Shown: positions 12,048-23,369 of the stretch, piece after piece
How the letters are laid out: each line of letters starts with the position of its first letter
Numbering within the stretch: the first letter of the stretch is position 1
Assembly (NCBI GenBank): GCA_006503535.1
Contig: QYRS01000013.1
Location: forward strand, 868,001-932,000
DNA: 64,000 bases
DNA from: Arthrinium phaeospermum
Lineage: Eukaryota; Ascomycota; Sordariomycetes; Amphisphaeriales; Apiosporaceae
Direction of reading: 5' to 3'
Program-made: the position numbers and the translations under genes
Notes under the pieces: model-generated
Databases searched by the model: none
What the model saw: only the letters and a program-made list of their open reading frames with translations
What the model was told of the DNA's origin: nothing

Positions 12048-12841
12048 AGATCGACACAGGAGAGAAGGAGGAGTTAATTTCGCATGAACGGGGAATGAGC
12101 TAATACTGATGATAATGAACCCCTGCTATAGGACCGAGTAATTATTGGGGACGGGAGGTAGAGGAACAACTGCCGGGAGGTTCCCCTTATGCGATTGGCA
12201 TTGCCGCATTGGCGCAGGTGTCGGGGGTGGCTCGGCATTTTCGGGCTCCATGACGATGACGCCAGTGCAATTGGAGCTTGGGATGAGGAACGCGGGGAGC
12301 TACCGTACAATGCTTCTTCTGTACGGCCTACAGGCGTCAGCTGCCCATGACACCCAGCAGCAGCTCAAGACCTTTCCGTCGCAGAATAAGCAGCTAGAAA
12401 AAATAATGAATTATATAACTAATATATAGTATGCATGCTTCAAACGAAACAGATCTGCCTATGTTAGCATTGACGTCAGAATCAGCGATTGACCGTTTTA
12501 ATACCGCTTGGGTTCGGTCGATATTTATTCACCGGGCGGTGGGGTTAACGTCTCCAAAGACAGTCAGGTTTAGCGGTCATGGCGGGGTTGCCAACACTTA
12601 TCTACGACACTGGAGTGAGTAAACAGGATGTGTAAGTATGTATTTGTCGCCGGCAGAAGTCGAGAGCCGCAATTCCTTCAACCATTGGGGTAACAAATAA
12701 GAGATCAATCCATATCAGGCTCAAGTTTACTGGACGTAGTATCAACCTCAACCTTTCTCTTATTGCATGTCATTCACACGACTAGTTACTGCTTGTACAA
12801 CCACTCCGACTTCTACCATCACCAAAAGAGCGTTTTTCAAG
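12048..12841. other. Intergenic with AT-rich patch
   Basis: About 0.8 kb. An AT-rich stretch (near 12400-12430) follows the secreted protein gene. The last 75 nt are an in-frame upstream extension of the next gene (see that entry). No independent gene is supported. Confidence 0.35.
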
Positions 12842-13711
12842 ATGGCTTCGACATTCGAGACCAAGGCGACCATCGCAACCTTTGGCGGCAAGCTGCTCAA
12901 GCTGTCCCACAAGTCCGATGCGACCCAGACGCCCATGGACGTGAACCTCTACCTCCCGCCCGCCTCCAACGACCGAAAGGTGCCCGTCCTCATCTTCCTC
13001 TCGGGCCTGACCTGCACGCCCAACAACTGCTCCGAGAAGGGCTTCTTCCACGCCGCCGCCAGCAAGGCTGGCCTGGCCGTGCTGTACCCGGACACGTCGC
13101 CGCGGGGCGCGGACCTGCCGGGCGAGAAGGACAGCTGGGACTTTGGCGAGGGCGCCGGCTTCTACGTCAACGCCACCGCCGAGCCCTGGAAGAAGCACTA
13201 CAACATGGAGACGTACGTCACCAAGGAGCTGCCCGAGGCCGTCTTCGGCGCCTTTGGCGACAAGCTCGACCAGTCCCGCGTGTCCATCACCGGCCACAGC
13301 ATGGGCGGCCACGGCGCCCTCACCCTGTTCCTCAAGAACCCGGGCATGTACCGCAGCGTCAGCGCGCTGGCGCCCATCTGCAACCCGACCCAGTGCCCCT
13401 GGGGCGAGAAGGCGTTCGGCGGCTACTTTGGCGGCGAGGACAAGTCCCTGTGGGCCGGCAGCGACGCCACAGAGCTGGTCCGGTCCCAACTCAAGAGCGG
13501 CGCCAAGCTGCCCTGCCTCATCGACGTCGGTACCGGCGACAACTTCTACAACCAGAAGCAGCTGCTCCCCGAGAACTTCGAGAAGGCCGTCAAGGAGACG
13601 GGCGTCGAGGGCGTCGAGGTGCGCTACCAGCCCGACTATGACCACTCGTACTTCTTCATCTCGAGCTTTGCGGAAGACCACGTCCAGCACGCTGCGAAAT
13701 ACCTGCTGTAG
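12842..13711 (+). CDS. S-formylglutathione hydrolase (esterase D family)
   Basis: Hydrolyses S-formylglutathione to formate and glutathione, the second step of glutathione-dependent formaldehyde detoxification. Single exon, 289 aa from ATG 12842, which has a good context (caagATGGC) and aligns with the usual family start (FETKATIATFGGKLLKLSH). The catalytic triad is visible: Ser153 in GHSMGGHG, Asp233 in GTGDNFY and His268 in YDHSYFF. The oxyanion region LSGLTCTPNNC is intact. Length matches the family (about 280-290). An in-frame ATG at 12767 would add 25 residues rich in Thr/Arg/Lys, possibly an alternative organelle-targeted form. Codon usage is strongly G/C-ending, which creates a long spurious antisense frame. 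Confidence 0.95.
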   Translation: MASTFETKATIATFGGKLLKLSHKSDATQTPMDVNLYLPPASNDRKVPVLIFLSGLTCTPNNCSEKGFFHAAASKAGLAVLYPDTSPRGADLPGEKDSWDFGEGAGFYVNATAEPWKKHYNMETYVTKELPEAVFGAFGDKLDQSRVSITGHSMGGHGALTLFLKNPGMYRSVSALAPICNPTQCPWGEKAFGGYFGGEDKSLWAGSDATELVRSQLKSGAKLPCLIDVGTGDNFYNQKQLLPENFEKAVKETGVEGVEVRYQPDYDHSYFFISSFAEDHVQHAAKYLL

Positions 13712-14201
13712 GGGCTGCGTGGCCTCTCTCCATAGCACTTCCAAGATAACATGAAAGAAATCAAATCATCCAATTAAAAATGTACACCCATGACTGCTGT
13801 TTTACAGGACTTTGAGATGGTATATTACGTAGCTTACGACGGCCGACTACGGGTACTCTAATGTCGCCGCCAATTAAAGCATCGACTAGTTTTAGTAACA
13901 GCAGATCATACAGTATAGGCCTAGCTTGACGGGAGCCATCTGACCATGGTGGAGATGGTTGGTAAGGGGCTATACCGCCTACATGGCCGTCTCGAGTCAA
14001 CAAACAGAGGATTGTGGGTGGGATGTGAATCTGGTATATTCCTGGAAAGCAGCCAAACAACGCCTCGCTAAAACACGGTTTTTCTTTTTTCTTTCTTCTC
14101 TATTCCCTATGCCACCGTAGAATGTTTGAGCAGGCCAAGGTGCTCTAAGTGTAGCGATTCTTCAACAGCGGCTGAAACTCGTAGCTTGATCCAAATCGCG
14201 T
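13712..14201. other. Convergent 3' intergenic region
   Basis: About 490 bp between the convergent 3' ends of the formylglutathione hydrolase and rpb6 genes. The AATTAAAAATG stretch near 13771 may be a poly(A) signal. No gene seen. Confidence 0.35.
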
Positions 14202-14993
14202 TTACTGCAGCAGCTCCTCGCAGGTCCAGTCCTCGTAGCTATGGTAGAATAGTCAGCACTGAACCAGACAAAATTGGAGAAAGCCTCCAGTACACCCAGG
14301 GTACGGAGGGATCCTCGGGAGAACCGTTAGAATAAAATGGGGGGCAAAAGACATACTATCCATCCGGCATGTACCGGCGCACTATGAGAGGGATCTTCTT
14401 CTCACGCAACTCCTTAATGGCGATCTGAAGGGGATCCGTCTCGCCCTCGAGGTCGACAAGGACGGGGGCGTTCATGCTGATCTGCAGGGCGCGGGTGCCG
14501 AGGATGCGCGCCTTCTCGTACTTGGTCATGTAGGGCGTGGTGGTGCGTTCCTCGGTGGGGATCTTCTTGTCCTTGTGCGCGAGCCTGGCCTCGCCGGCCT
14601 TCTTGCCTCGGGCCTGCGCCGCAGCCGCCGAAGGGTCGCCGCCGATCACGACGTTCTCCTCCTCCTCGGCGCCCCGGCGTCCGTAGTCCTCGTCCTCGGG
14701 CACCTCGGCGTCGAACTCCTCGACGGGCTCCTCGTCATCGTCGAACATGGGCTCATCGCTGTTGTTGAGGGAAGCGGTCAGTCACTCGGTCGATGCGAAA
14801 TAAGCAAAGGGGTTTCTGAAGGCGAAGACGCAAGAGGCCTTCCCGCCGCCTCGTGCGCGGCGGGCGCAATCGAGTTGAAAGGCAGGTGGCGCGGTGGCCT
14901 GCAGCCACAGAGGCCATTCAGTAAAGGCAGAGAGGGCAATAAAACTTACCCACGGACGGGATCGTCCCGGTCATCGTCGCCAAAGTCGGACAT
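14202..14993 (-). CDS. rpb6: RNA polymerases I/II/III shared subunit Rpb6 (ABC23)
   Basis: A small subunit shared by all three nuclear RNA polymerases, needed for core stability. Exons are 14993-14950, 14758-14357 and 14238-14202, giving 160 aa. The first exon encodes [15 protein letters not shown] and the last encodes [11 protein letters not shown]. The N-terminal half is acidic. The conserved core begins at about residue 85 ([20 protein letters not shown]) and runs through [25 protein letters not shown], diagnostic of Rpb6/RpoZ-type subunits. The 3' splice joins PDGY to YEDW using a GTATGT donor. A shorter open frame without the outer exons would lack both the acidic start and the conserved C-terminal EDW motif. 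Confidence 0.93.
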
Positions 14994-15523
14994 TTTGCTT
15001 CAGGTGGAGTGGAAGGAGAGCTTGCTGATGTCGTGCAAAACTCGAGAAGAGTGTAGACTTGAGCGCGTCCGTGTGGGTGTGCGCAGCGCAGAAAGGCAAA
15101 CTATTTTTACAGGTGAGGCGGCTGGGGGAAATGCAAAATTTAAGCTGCAAGGCTGACGATCCGAATGGACGAAGAAAGTTCCAATTGCCGCTTTGGCTTT
15201 GGCATGGCGGTTTTTTTCTGCTTGCGTCGAGTAGTAGCGCGTCGGATTTCTTTGCAGGGTCCTCGTGGCTTAGCTTAAGCTTGCTGTGGCGGTGACTGTG
15301 GCTTTTTGCAATTGGCCCCTTTTCTTTGTATGGACGTATTGGGCAACGACTGATTAAAGCACAAATTTCTTACAATTTATACTAAATAGAACTCTACTTC
15401 TTAATAAAAAAGATTACATTTATTCGGTATATTGCAATTTCGTGTATAATTACAGTCTAGCCTGTCAGTTAGCTGTTTTGATGTAATCGAGATAGCATGC
15501 ATTCATCGAGGTCACACAAGATC
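14994..15523. other. Intergenic with AT-rich core
   Basis: About 530 bp between the rpb6 start and the GH31 stop. The stretch near 15350-15450 is markedly AT-rich (aaattt, ttaataaaaa), unlike its surroundings. It could be the GH31 3' region or a small relic. No gene or terminal repeat was found. Confidence 0.35.
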
Positions 15524-18009
15524 CTAGGACCGGCTGTCCGCAATCAGATACTCCGTGACAGCCAAACGCAGGTCTTCATCAATATCCAGCGTCTGGAGCT
15601 GCCCCAGCTTGTCCGTCGCCTGTGACTTCTTTGCTGACACGACATCCCACACAGCGTCTTTCACCTCGTAGTCGTTCTGGGCCGCGTTCAAGATGGGCTC
15701 GATCAGAGACACTGGGTCGTTTATCGCTAGCTGGGGATTCGGACCTAGCTCTACGACGACCTGGGACTCGGCGGGTACGTCGGAAACGCTGATCGTATTC
15801 CCTCTGTTGAAGGGCCGCGTGTAGTCTTCCGTCAGAGACGCGGATATGACCATCACCCGCAGGGACATATCTTTAACCGTTTTGAGCCCAGGGAACCGGA
15901 AAGACCAGCCACGGGCTCTGCCTGACGCCTTTGAACCCTTGACTTCGGAGGTCGCTCCCACATGGACCCTGCCAGTAGACTGAGTGAAGTTGATGGGCGT
16001 CCTGCTCCATTCCTGGCCTTGGTCCAAGCCGTCACTCCTCGCGGTAGAATCCTCATCGTCCTCGATGAGCTCGAAGTAGCCATCGGCGCCAACGGCTATG
16101 ACGACCTCGAACGCATCCAGGTTTCCGCCGCCGTTCTTCGGGATCTCATTCTGGTCCAGAGGCACAATGGAGCCTTCTTTCAGCAACACGGGATATTGCT
16201 CCAAGGGGCGACTGAGCCACAGCTCTCGGTCCCCATCGTACACAACACCACTAAAATAATCGACATAACGACCTGGTGGTAGCCACGCTTTGACTTTTCC
16301 CAATCCCAAGCTACCGTTCTGGGGCGTTGTGATCGGGACAACAATCATCTGGCTTCCGAAGTAGTACTGGTTGGGCACCTTATACGCAGCATCCACGTAA
16401 GGATATTCCCAGTACATCGGCTGGATGAGTGGCTCGCCTTGCACTGCGGCTCTAAAGTTCATTGTGTGGAGGTAAGGGATCATCCTGTGTCGCAACCGCA
16501 TGAATTCGGTCACGACCTGTCTCGGTACAGGCGGTAACTTCCATGCCTCCTTTGCCACCCACAGGCTCTTGCTGGAATGCAGTCGCATGATAGGCGAGAA
16601 GACGCCATACTGTATCCAGCGGGTCAGGAGGTCATAGTCCTTTACACCGTTCACTTGGGTTGTCTGAAGTTAGCTCGTGTTGCTTCATCGAAGGAGATGC
16701 TTTACTTACTGTGCCCTCCAATGTCATGGCTCCACCATCCATAGCCAATATTGGATGCCATATTCGTGAACTCAGGCTGGAAGTCCAGACTAGCCCAGGT
16801 CACCACGGAATCGCCGGAGAAACCGATAGGATACCTGTGACTGCCGGGCCCCGCGTAGCGAGAAAAGATGAGCGGACGCCCCTTCTGCCTCTTGGCGTTG
16901 TGCAGGAAATGGTAGTGATTCAATACCCAGAGTGGATCGACGCCCATCAGCGAGAACTCTCCCTGCTGCCAGTCTACCCAGATGAAATCGGTACCGTCCT
17001 TCTCCAAGGAACTAATGACAATGTCCATGTAGGCGTCCAAGTACTTGCGGTTCGTAATCTCGAACGGTACCGGGTCCTTGTTGGATGTGTCGTGTCCCAC
17101 AGCCTGTGCCACTTCCTTATACAAGTCCTCGTAGCTATGAATCCCATCTGCTGGGTGGTCGTTCAAGGTGACCTTGAGACCTCGCTTATGCAGCTGGGCC
17201 AGGAAGGCTTGGGGATCAGGGAACAGCTCTTTGTTCCACGTATAGCCCGTCCAGCCCGTCATGCCAGCGTCGATGATTCGCGGGTCGTCCACCAAGTGCC
17301 AATCCATATCGATGACGGCGGTGGAGAGCGGTATCCCGCTGTCGTGGAATTTGTCCATGAGGGCCAGATACGACTCTGCCGTATACTCATAGTATCGCGA
17401 CCACCAGTTACCCAACGCCCAGCGCGGCAGCACTGGAGGCGACCCGGAAATCGCGTAGAGTCCCTTGACGGCCTCTCGGTAGTCGTGGCCGTATGCAAAC
17501 AGGTATCCATCGACACGCCCCTGACCAGCACGTCGAGGGGCTATGAAGCCGTCCTCCTCGAACAGCATAGACGTCGAGTCGTCGATGACGGAGAACCCCT
17601 TCTGCGACACCACGCCAGGCTCGACCTCTATTCTGCCATCCACCCCATCGAGCGTCCGGATCGTGCCACCCTCGGTTTCCTCGTCCTTTCCGTACCGCCA
17701 AGTGCTGCGGGTGTGGTTGGCCACGATGGCGAACAGACCGTGTGGGCTGAACTCCTGCTTGTTGTACGTGAGGTGGAAGCGCGCCGTGATGATCTCGAGC
17801 AGGTCCTCGGTCTCTTTGAATCGGTGATCGGGGACCTCGATATTGCCCGAGTTGCTACTGTTGCGTGTCGCGGCAAACGCAGATGGCCTGTCCTCAAAGA
17901 CGCCGTCCGGTGCCCACTCGTACCGCAGAAGGCCGTCTGTGAGGAGCGTGAAACGGTATTTGGCACCGTCCCGCCCGCCGATTATGCGCGAGTCTGCTTG
18001 CGTTGCCAT
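15524..18009 (-). CDS. Glycoside hydrolase family 31 alpha-glycosidase, intracellular
   Basis: Retaining GH31 enzyme releasing alpha-linked glucosyl (or xylosyl) residues. Exons are 18009-16710 and 16653-15524, giving 809 aa. The intron splits a codon between GH and NGVKDYDLL. An N-terminal galactose-mutarotase-like domain precedes the barrel, which starts near VLPRWALGNWWSRY (about 193). The nucleophile is Asp346 in FIWVDWQQGEF and the acid/base Asp400 in GFSGDSVVTW. The WVDWQQG form differs from the common WxDMNE and marks a less-studied GH31 subgroup. The C-terminus has the usual beta domains (GSIVPLDQNEIP). There is no signal peptide, so it probably acts on imported sugars. It is divergent from a MAL-type permease across 693 bp, suggesting joint regulation. 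The exact substrate cannot be read from sequence. Confidence 0.9.
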
Positions 18010-18702
18010 GGTGCGTGTAACGAAGGCTCTGGGTTTCTCGAACTTGTGCAGTGTGAGCTAGTACCCTTGTGTAAAAGCTGATGGCCTTCCCCGTGTCAAA
18101 CCTGCCCGGAACTTGCGATACCTCTGTACAACATTACACTAAGAAAGAACCCTTGGGTTCGGATATCACAAATCCCCCACTCCCCTTACCTTGCACTAAC
18201 ACACGTCTACGTCGTACTGTACTACTACATGTAAGCTTTCCCCGCATCTCCCCCCGCAGTCCTTTTCTGGGCAATATCGGGATCTACTCGCCAATGGGAA
18301 CAAAGCAATTGTCGACGAGCAAAGAAATATCTGCGAGGCTATTATCACCGACCGAGATGCTTGGCGCTAAGTTCCCTCCCGAGCTTGCATCCCTGCATAT
18401 CCAATCCAATGCTACGTAGTACCGGTACGCGGAAGATGTCATGGGGCTTCGCAGAGGTGAATCTTATTGGGAGCGATGGCGACCGTGCAGTTGCAAAGCT
18501 TAACGGCAAGGCCGACACCATTTGATGCATGCAACCCGTTGCTTACACATTACCTGCCTTTTGGTGAGCAGAAGCCATTTCCTCGGTGCGACTTGAGAAT
18601 GATGGTTCGAACATTCAAGAGGGAGGGAGATTCCCTTATTTCTCAAGCCATCGTAAAAGTGTTGGTTATGTGTAACATATAACACACTACAACAGAAACA
18701 CG
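18010..18702. promoter_or_regulatory. Divergent GH31 / permease promoter
   Basis: A 693-bp shared upstream region for the leftward GH31 enzyme and rightward permease. It holds three matches to the CreA carbon-repressor consensus SYGGRG on the minus strand: CCCCAC at 18175-18180, and CCCCGC at 18240-18245 and 18252-18257. The last two are 6 bp apart. CreA preferring paired sites is known for Aspergillus; that it acts here is inference. Confidence 0.5.
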
Positions 18703-20584
18703 ATGGCGAACGAGCCCAAAGCCCTGGCGGAACACGATGAGAGAGGCACGGCCACTGTAGCTCCGGCGGCTGGAGCTGTCCGCTTGGACGACAAGGTGCT
18801 GGCCAAAATGGCCGCGGGCATCAGCAACTTTGACGATATAACCCATGATGCGCACGCGGCCACCAACTACGAGCACGGCATGACGTTGCGGGAGGCTCTG
18901 AGGCTGTACCCCAAGGCCATCGCCTTCTCCATGATCCTGTCGGTGTCGCTCGTGATGGAGGGCTACGACACGGCGCTGCTGGGCGGCTTCTTCGCGTACC
19001 CAGCGTTCCGCAGGAAGTTCGGCGAGCCCGTCCACAACGGCTCCGGTACCTACCAGCTCACGGCGTCGTGGCAGTCGGGTCTCCAGGCCATGGTCCAGGC
19101 CGGCGAGATCGTCGGTCTGTATCTGGCCGGCACCCTGGCCGAGAAGTACGGTTATAGGAAGACCCTGCTCGGCAGTTTGGTCTTCATGATCCTCGTCGTC
19201 TTCATCATGTTCTTTGCGCAGAACATCAGTATGCTGATGGCTGGGGAGTTCCTTTGCGGGCTGCCCTGGGGGGCATGGCAGACATTGACTACGACGTATG
19301 CCGCCGAGATAGCGCCAATAGCTCTTCGCCCCTATTTGACGACTTTCGTCAATATGTGTGTAAGTCCGTCCAGACGCCAGGAACAGGATGGAGCGGCCGT
19401 CTCCGGGGCACGGATTGCTGAACTCCAAGTAGTGGGCAATAGGCCAGCTAGTCTCGCAGGGCGTTCTGCGCGGCCTCCTGTACAGACAAGACGACTGGGG
19501 CTGGCGCATCCCGTACGCAATTCAGTGGGCTTGGCCTCTTCCGATAATCACCGGAGTCCTGTTGGCACCTGAGGTAAGTGGAGAGCACCGCTAGGCATCG
19601 AAATTCCTGACCAGATGCTCATGTATTATGCCCTGTCTAACAAACGGATTACAGTCTCCATGGTGGTTGGTAAGGAACGGCCGCGTCGAAGAAGCGAAGA
19701 AAGTGCTGCAATCTTTGGTATCGGCAAAGAACAGCAACTATAGTGTCAATCGGAACGTGGCCATGATGATATATACAGATGCACAAGAGCGAGCGGTGGC
19801 ACAGGGTACCTCCTACCTGGACTGCTTTAAGGGGGTTGACCTTCGTCGTACCGAGATTACCTGCTGTACCTGGTTGATCCAGATCGGATGCGGCATCTGG
19901 TTTGGAGGCAACGCCACGTACTTCCTGGAGCAAGCCGGCTTTGACAACGAGCAATCATTCAATTTTGGCCTTGGACAGAATGCCATCAATGTCTTCGGGA
20001 CCATCTGCTCATGGTGGGTGATGCAGCTGGTGGGGCGCCGCTCGCTATACCTCTGGGGCCTCGTCATCATGTTCGTCCTCCTCCTTGCCGTCGGCTTCAT
20101 GGGGATCCCGGAGCCGTCCAACGCCATTGCTTACGGCTCGGGGACTCTGCTCATGCTATTCACGCTGACCTTCGGCGTCACGGTCGGCCCCGTCTGTTAC
20201 TGTCTCGTCTCGGAGATGCCATCAACCCGACTCAGGATCAAGACGGTGGCGCTCGCTCGCAACGCCTACAATGTCATGAGCATAGCTGCCAACTTCTTGA
20301 ACAACCCCATACTCAACCCGCTGGCGTGGAACCTGCGCGGCAAGGGCGGATTTATCTGGTGTGGCTTTTGCCTGGTTTCCTTCACGTGGGCTTATTACAG
20401 GCTACCGGAGCCCCGAGGACTAAGTGCAGGCGAGATGGACGTCCTATTCCAGCAGAAGGTGCCGGCTCGTCAGTTCACCAAAGTGAAGGCCGATCCGTTC
20501 CGATCTGTCAATCTTGAGATCGAACAGGTTGAGCCCCTGGAAGCCCCTAGTAAATCAAGGGTGACGGGAAGAACCGAGGTGTAA
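18703..20584 (+). CDS. MAL-type alpha-glucoside/maltose permease, MFS sugar porter
   Basis: Proton-coupled sugar importer of the fungal maltose/alpha-glucoside group. Exons are 18703-19359, 19433-19573 and 19655-20584, giving 575 aa with all introns in phase 0 (donors GTAAGT, GTAAGT). A ~70-residue cytosolic N-terminus is followed by 12 predicted membrane segments. Typical marks are EGYDTALLGGFF (TM1), GRRSLYLWG, the loop ESPWWLVRNGR, and PWGAWQTLTTTYAAEI in TM4. The loop KGVDLRRTEITC is common in MAL permeases. The central exon (19433-19573) restores the QLVSQGVLRG segment. It is divergent from the intracellular GH31 enzyme, which fits import followed by internal hydrolysis. Substrate within the alpha-glucosides is not certain. 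Confidence 0.92.
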
Positions 20585-21575
20585 TGGTGTCCTCGGATGC
20601 GACACCCATCGACAGATGGATGGCGTAGTGTCTAGTATTTATGCGTCGTCGTCGCCAATCACCTAACAATGAAGTCGCAAATGATCTACCTAATGCACGT
20701 AGTCAATGAACCCCCTCGTAACCGTCCCACACATGGAAGTTGACTCTTCTCAGTATGACGACTAAGTTGTATGCACCGGCCAGCAGCCGGCCCCTGTTGG
20801 TGATGGCCCGCCCATGCCTTTCTTTCTATAATCGGCAATGCGAAGTTGGCAATGATTGGATAAGCCTCTATGCACTGGGAGTAGGAGGTATGTATCAATT
20901 GTATGTATGTATGTACACTTAACTGTATTGATGCTTATGCTGTCGAGGGTCAATTAGTTGCTCAATAATTCATTACTTACTCTCGATTCCAAATGCCAAT
21001 CACTCGAACTTGACTTTTCATCTTATGAATCTGTCAATATAACATCAATACGCTTATGGATACACCTTCTCTCAATACATAAGTATCTCTCTTTGCCTAC
21101 CTACCTATGCCCAACCTTAGTCATGCACGTAGGTATGTAGTTACTTAATTAATTAATTGTGATTTCATGCAAATTGCCTGTTTCTCCCCGGCAAAGAAAC
21201 CTGATTGATTGGCTTACTTCAATTGAGGAAACTGCAAGGAACCTCGGCGCACAATTGCGTAGCGGCTGCTGAAGAAAAATCGAATCAAAATGGAAGTCGA
21301 ACTTTTTTAACCCCTGCCACCGATAAGATCCCTGCCCCACCAAAAATTTGCTTATCCGAACTTTTTTTTGAGCCGCCCGCTTTCCCTCAATCCCAATAAG
21401 TTTGGATGGACGAAGATCCGGACAGTACTGGCTTGCATGCGAATCGCTCCCAGTTCTTCACCTGCCATTGTCACAAACGTCCACCGAGGCTGCTCATACT
21501 GTTGTTGCACCCGATCTCTGCTTGTCGCCTCATGTCTGGCTGCCAACTGGCCCCGTCGAGTTCATTACCGTCATT
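20585..21575. other. Intergenic, promoter of TFIIIA gene
   Basis: About 1 kb. It includes (TATG)n at 20901-20916, TACCTACCTA near 21098 and an (AATT)n run at 21145-21158. The word CGAACTTTTTT is repeated at 21298 and 21357, shortly before the start codon. An open frame continues upstream of the chosen ATG but is not conserved-looking. Confidence 0.4.
20901..20916. repeat. (GTAT)n microsatellite
   Basis: Four TATG/GTAT units in the intergenic region downstream of the permease. Confidence 0.7.
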
Positions 21576-23369
21576 ATGAAGAGACTCGCTGATGTCGCCG
21601 ACCTCGACGAGGAGGACTATCAGCCACCCACCAAGAGGGGTCGAGTCACCACGCCCTCTACCACCGGCACCGACCATCATGACGGGTCCATGTTCGATGG
21701 CGAATCCGACTACATGGACGAAAACGGTTCCATCCATGCCGCCGCCACCCCCATGACGTCCTTCTCTGGCGCGTCACCGCCTGCCCGCAAATTCCCCTCC
21801 GACTACAAGACCATCAAGTGCACCTGGCCCGGCTGCACAAAGTCCTTCAATAGGCCTGCAAGACTCACGGCTCACATGAGGTCTCATAACAATGAGCGCC
21901 CCTTTGCCTGCCCGTACGAAGACTGCGACAAGGACTATATCGAGGAGAAACACTTGAAGCAGCACATCAAGGGAACCCACACCAAGGAACGCGACTTTAC
22001 CTGCTCTGAACCCGAATGCGGCAAGAGCTTCACCACCTCGACCCGTCTCAAGCGCCACCAAGCCGTCCACTTGGGCCAAGAAAAATTCCGCTGTCGCGAC
22101 TTTCCGCCGTGTAATCTCTCATTCCGCAAGCGAGAGACTCTGGAGCGGCATATCCGTTCTGATCACGAGAACAAGCCAGCGTTCGCCTGTACCGAGATTC
22201 ATGCCGAGACTGGCCAACCATGCGCGGCAGCCTTCGATACCTCCAACGCCTTGAAGAGACACACTGAACGGGAACATGGCGAGCCGCGCTTCTGGTGCGA
22301 GGAGTGTGGGAACAAAGAAGGTGGAGTCGATATCGGCTTCCCCACGATGGACCTCCTGCAAAGACACATGCAAACTTCCCACATAGGTTGCCTCTTCTGT
22401 GACCGCGTCTTTACGTCGAGAGAGAACCTGGACGCCCATGTCGAACTGGATCATACCAAGCGCTCCAAAGGAGGCAGAAAGGGCCAGGGTTCCGTCCCCT
22501 GCCCTCATCCCGGTTGTGGAAAAACCTTTTCCAAGAAGTCGAACCTGACAACACATTACAACAGCATCCATTTGGGCAAGCGCTGGATCTGCGGCGAGGT
22601 TGATTTCCCAAAGGTCGAATGGAACAAACTGAACGCATGCGGGCAGGGGTTCGTGACCAAAGGCAATCTCCTTGAGCACGTAACTCACGTACATCTCCGT
22701 GTTCCTCGCCCCCCAACCAAGAAGGCAGTCTCCAAGAAACCCAATGACATGGTGGGCATGCTGGCGGGACACTCTGCGACGACAAGATATACCATCCCTT
22801 GCTCTGTGATCGGCTGCAGCTTCAAGTTCGCCTCGCAGGGCGATCTTCAAACGCACTTACACATGGAGCACGGCAAGTCGGGCATTCGCACACCAAGCGA
22901 AGCCGACTCGGGTGCCTTCTCATTCACTGGATTCAGTGGTACTTCTACGCCGGCTTTGTCTATCTCGGAGGAGCAGCCGCTTGCTGGCCAATTCCCCGTT
23001 GTCACAACATCGCAGTCCATTCCGAGTCTGCCTGCCACCACCGGACAACAACACTCACCTGTACACCCCGTTGCCACGGCGCCCCAGTTTGACGCTTCAC
23101 TTCCTGTCACAGCTGAGCACCATTTCGGCACCGATTTTCCTGTTGGTTCGGACTCGCAGTTCAGCCACCCGTCTATGAACACGGAACACTTGCCCGCCCA
23201 CGCGAACGGCTATTGGCATCAGCCATCGCCTCATGCCGGCAACCACTTTGATCCCCCAGTGTTCACAGCGCAGCAGCCAGACGAACAGTGGCAGCACGAT
23301 GAAGTCGAGATGCGGCAGCTTATTGGGTACACCGAACTTGATGGTTTCATCGACCCGGCTCTGCGGTAG
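21576..23369 (+). CDS. Transcription factor IIIA, C2H2 zinc-finger protein
   Basis: Likely fungal TFIIIA (Pzf1-like), which binds the internal control region of 5S rRNA genes and recruits TFIIIC for RNA polymerase III. Single exon, 597 aa from ATG 21576. About ten C2H2 fingers fall at roughly 82-104, 112-135, 143-165, 173-197, 205-234, 241-269, 272-293, 309-332, 339-373 and 409-432. The first three have the TFIIIA pattern CxxxxCxKxF...HxxxH with HNNERPF and HTKERDF linkers. Fingers 5 and 9 have long loops. The C-terminal ~160 residues are Ser/Thr/Pro/His-rich without domains. The start MKRLADVADLDEEDY is preferred to the longer in-frame start because the upstream residues are not protein-like. 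Orthology to TFIIIA is from finger number and linkers, not an alignment. Confidence 0.82.
   Translation: MKRLADVADLDEEDYQPPTKRGRVTTPSTTGTDHHDGSMFDGESDYMDENGSIHAAATPMTSFSGASPPARKFPSDYKTIKCTWPGCTKSFNRPARLTAHMRSHNNERPFACPYEDCDKDYIEEKHLKQHIKGTHTKERDFTCSEPECGKSFTTSTRLKRHQAVHLGQEKFRCRDFPPCNLSFRKRETLERHIRSDHENKPAFACTEIHAETGQPCAAAFDTSNALKRHTEREHGEPRFWCEECGNKEGGVDIGFPTMDLLQRHMQTSHIGCLFCDRVFTSRENLDAHVELDHTKRSKGGRKGQGSVPCPHPGCGKTFSKKSNLTTHYNSIHLGKRWICGEVDFPKVEWNKLNACGQGFVTKGNLLEHVTHVHLRVPRPPTKKAVSKKPNDMVGMLAGHSATTRYTIPCSVIGCSFKFASQGDLQTHLHMEHGKSGIRTPSEADSGAFSFTGFSGTSTPALSISEEQPLAGQFPVVTTSQSIPSLPATTGQQHSPVHPVATAPQFDASLPVTAEHHFGTDFPVGSDSQFSHPSMNTEHLPAHANGYWHQPSPHAGNHFDPPVFTAQQPDEQWQHDEVEMRQLIGYTELDGFIDPALR

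Noticed and set aside
12782..13744. 320-codon open frame antisense to the formylglutathione hydrolase gene
   Set aside because: It mirrors a strongly G/C-ending coding strand and has low-complexity Val/Leu/Gly/Arg composition with no domain. The sense frame has a complete catalytic triad.
15350..15460. AT-rich patch as a possible RIP-degraded transposon
   Set aside because: It is only about 100 bp, with no inverted or direct terminal repeats and no coding remnant. A 3' untranslated region explains it equally well.
16660..18081. 473-codon open frame antisense to the GH31 gene
   Set aside because: The opposite strand carries clear GH31 motifs and splicing. This frame has no recognisable feature.
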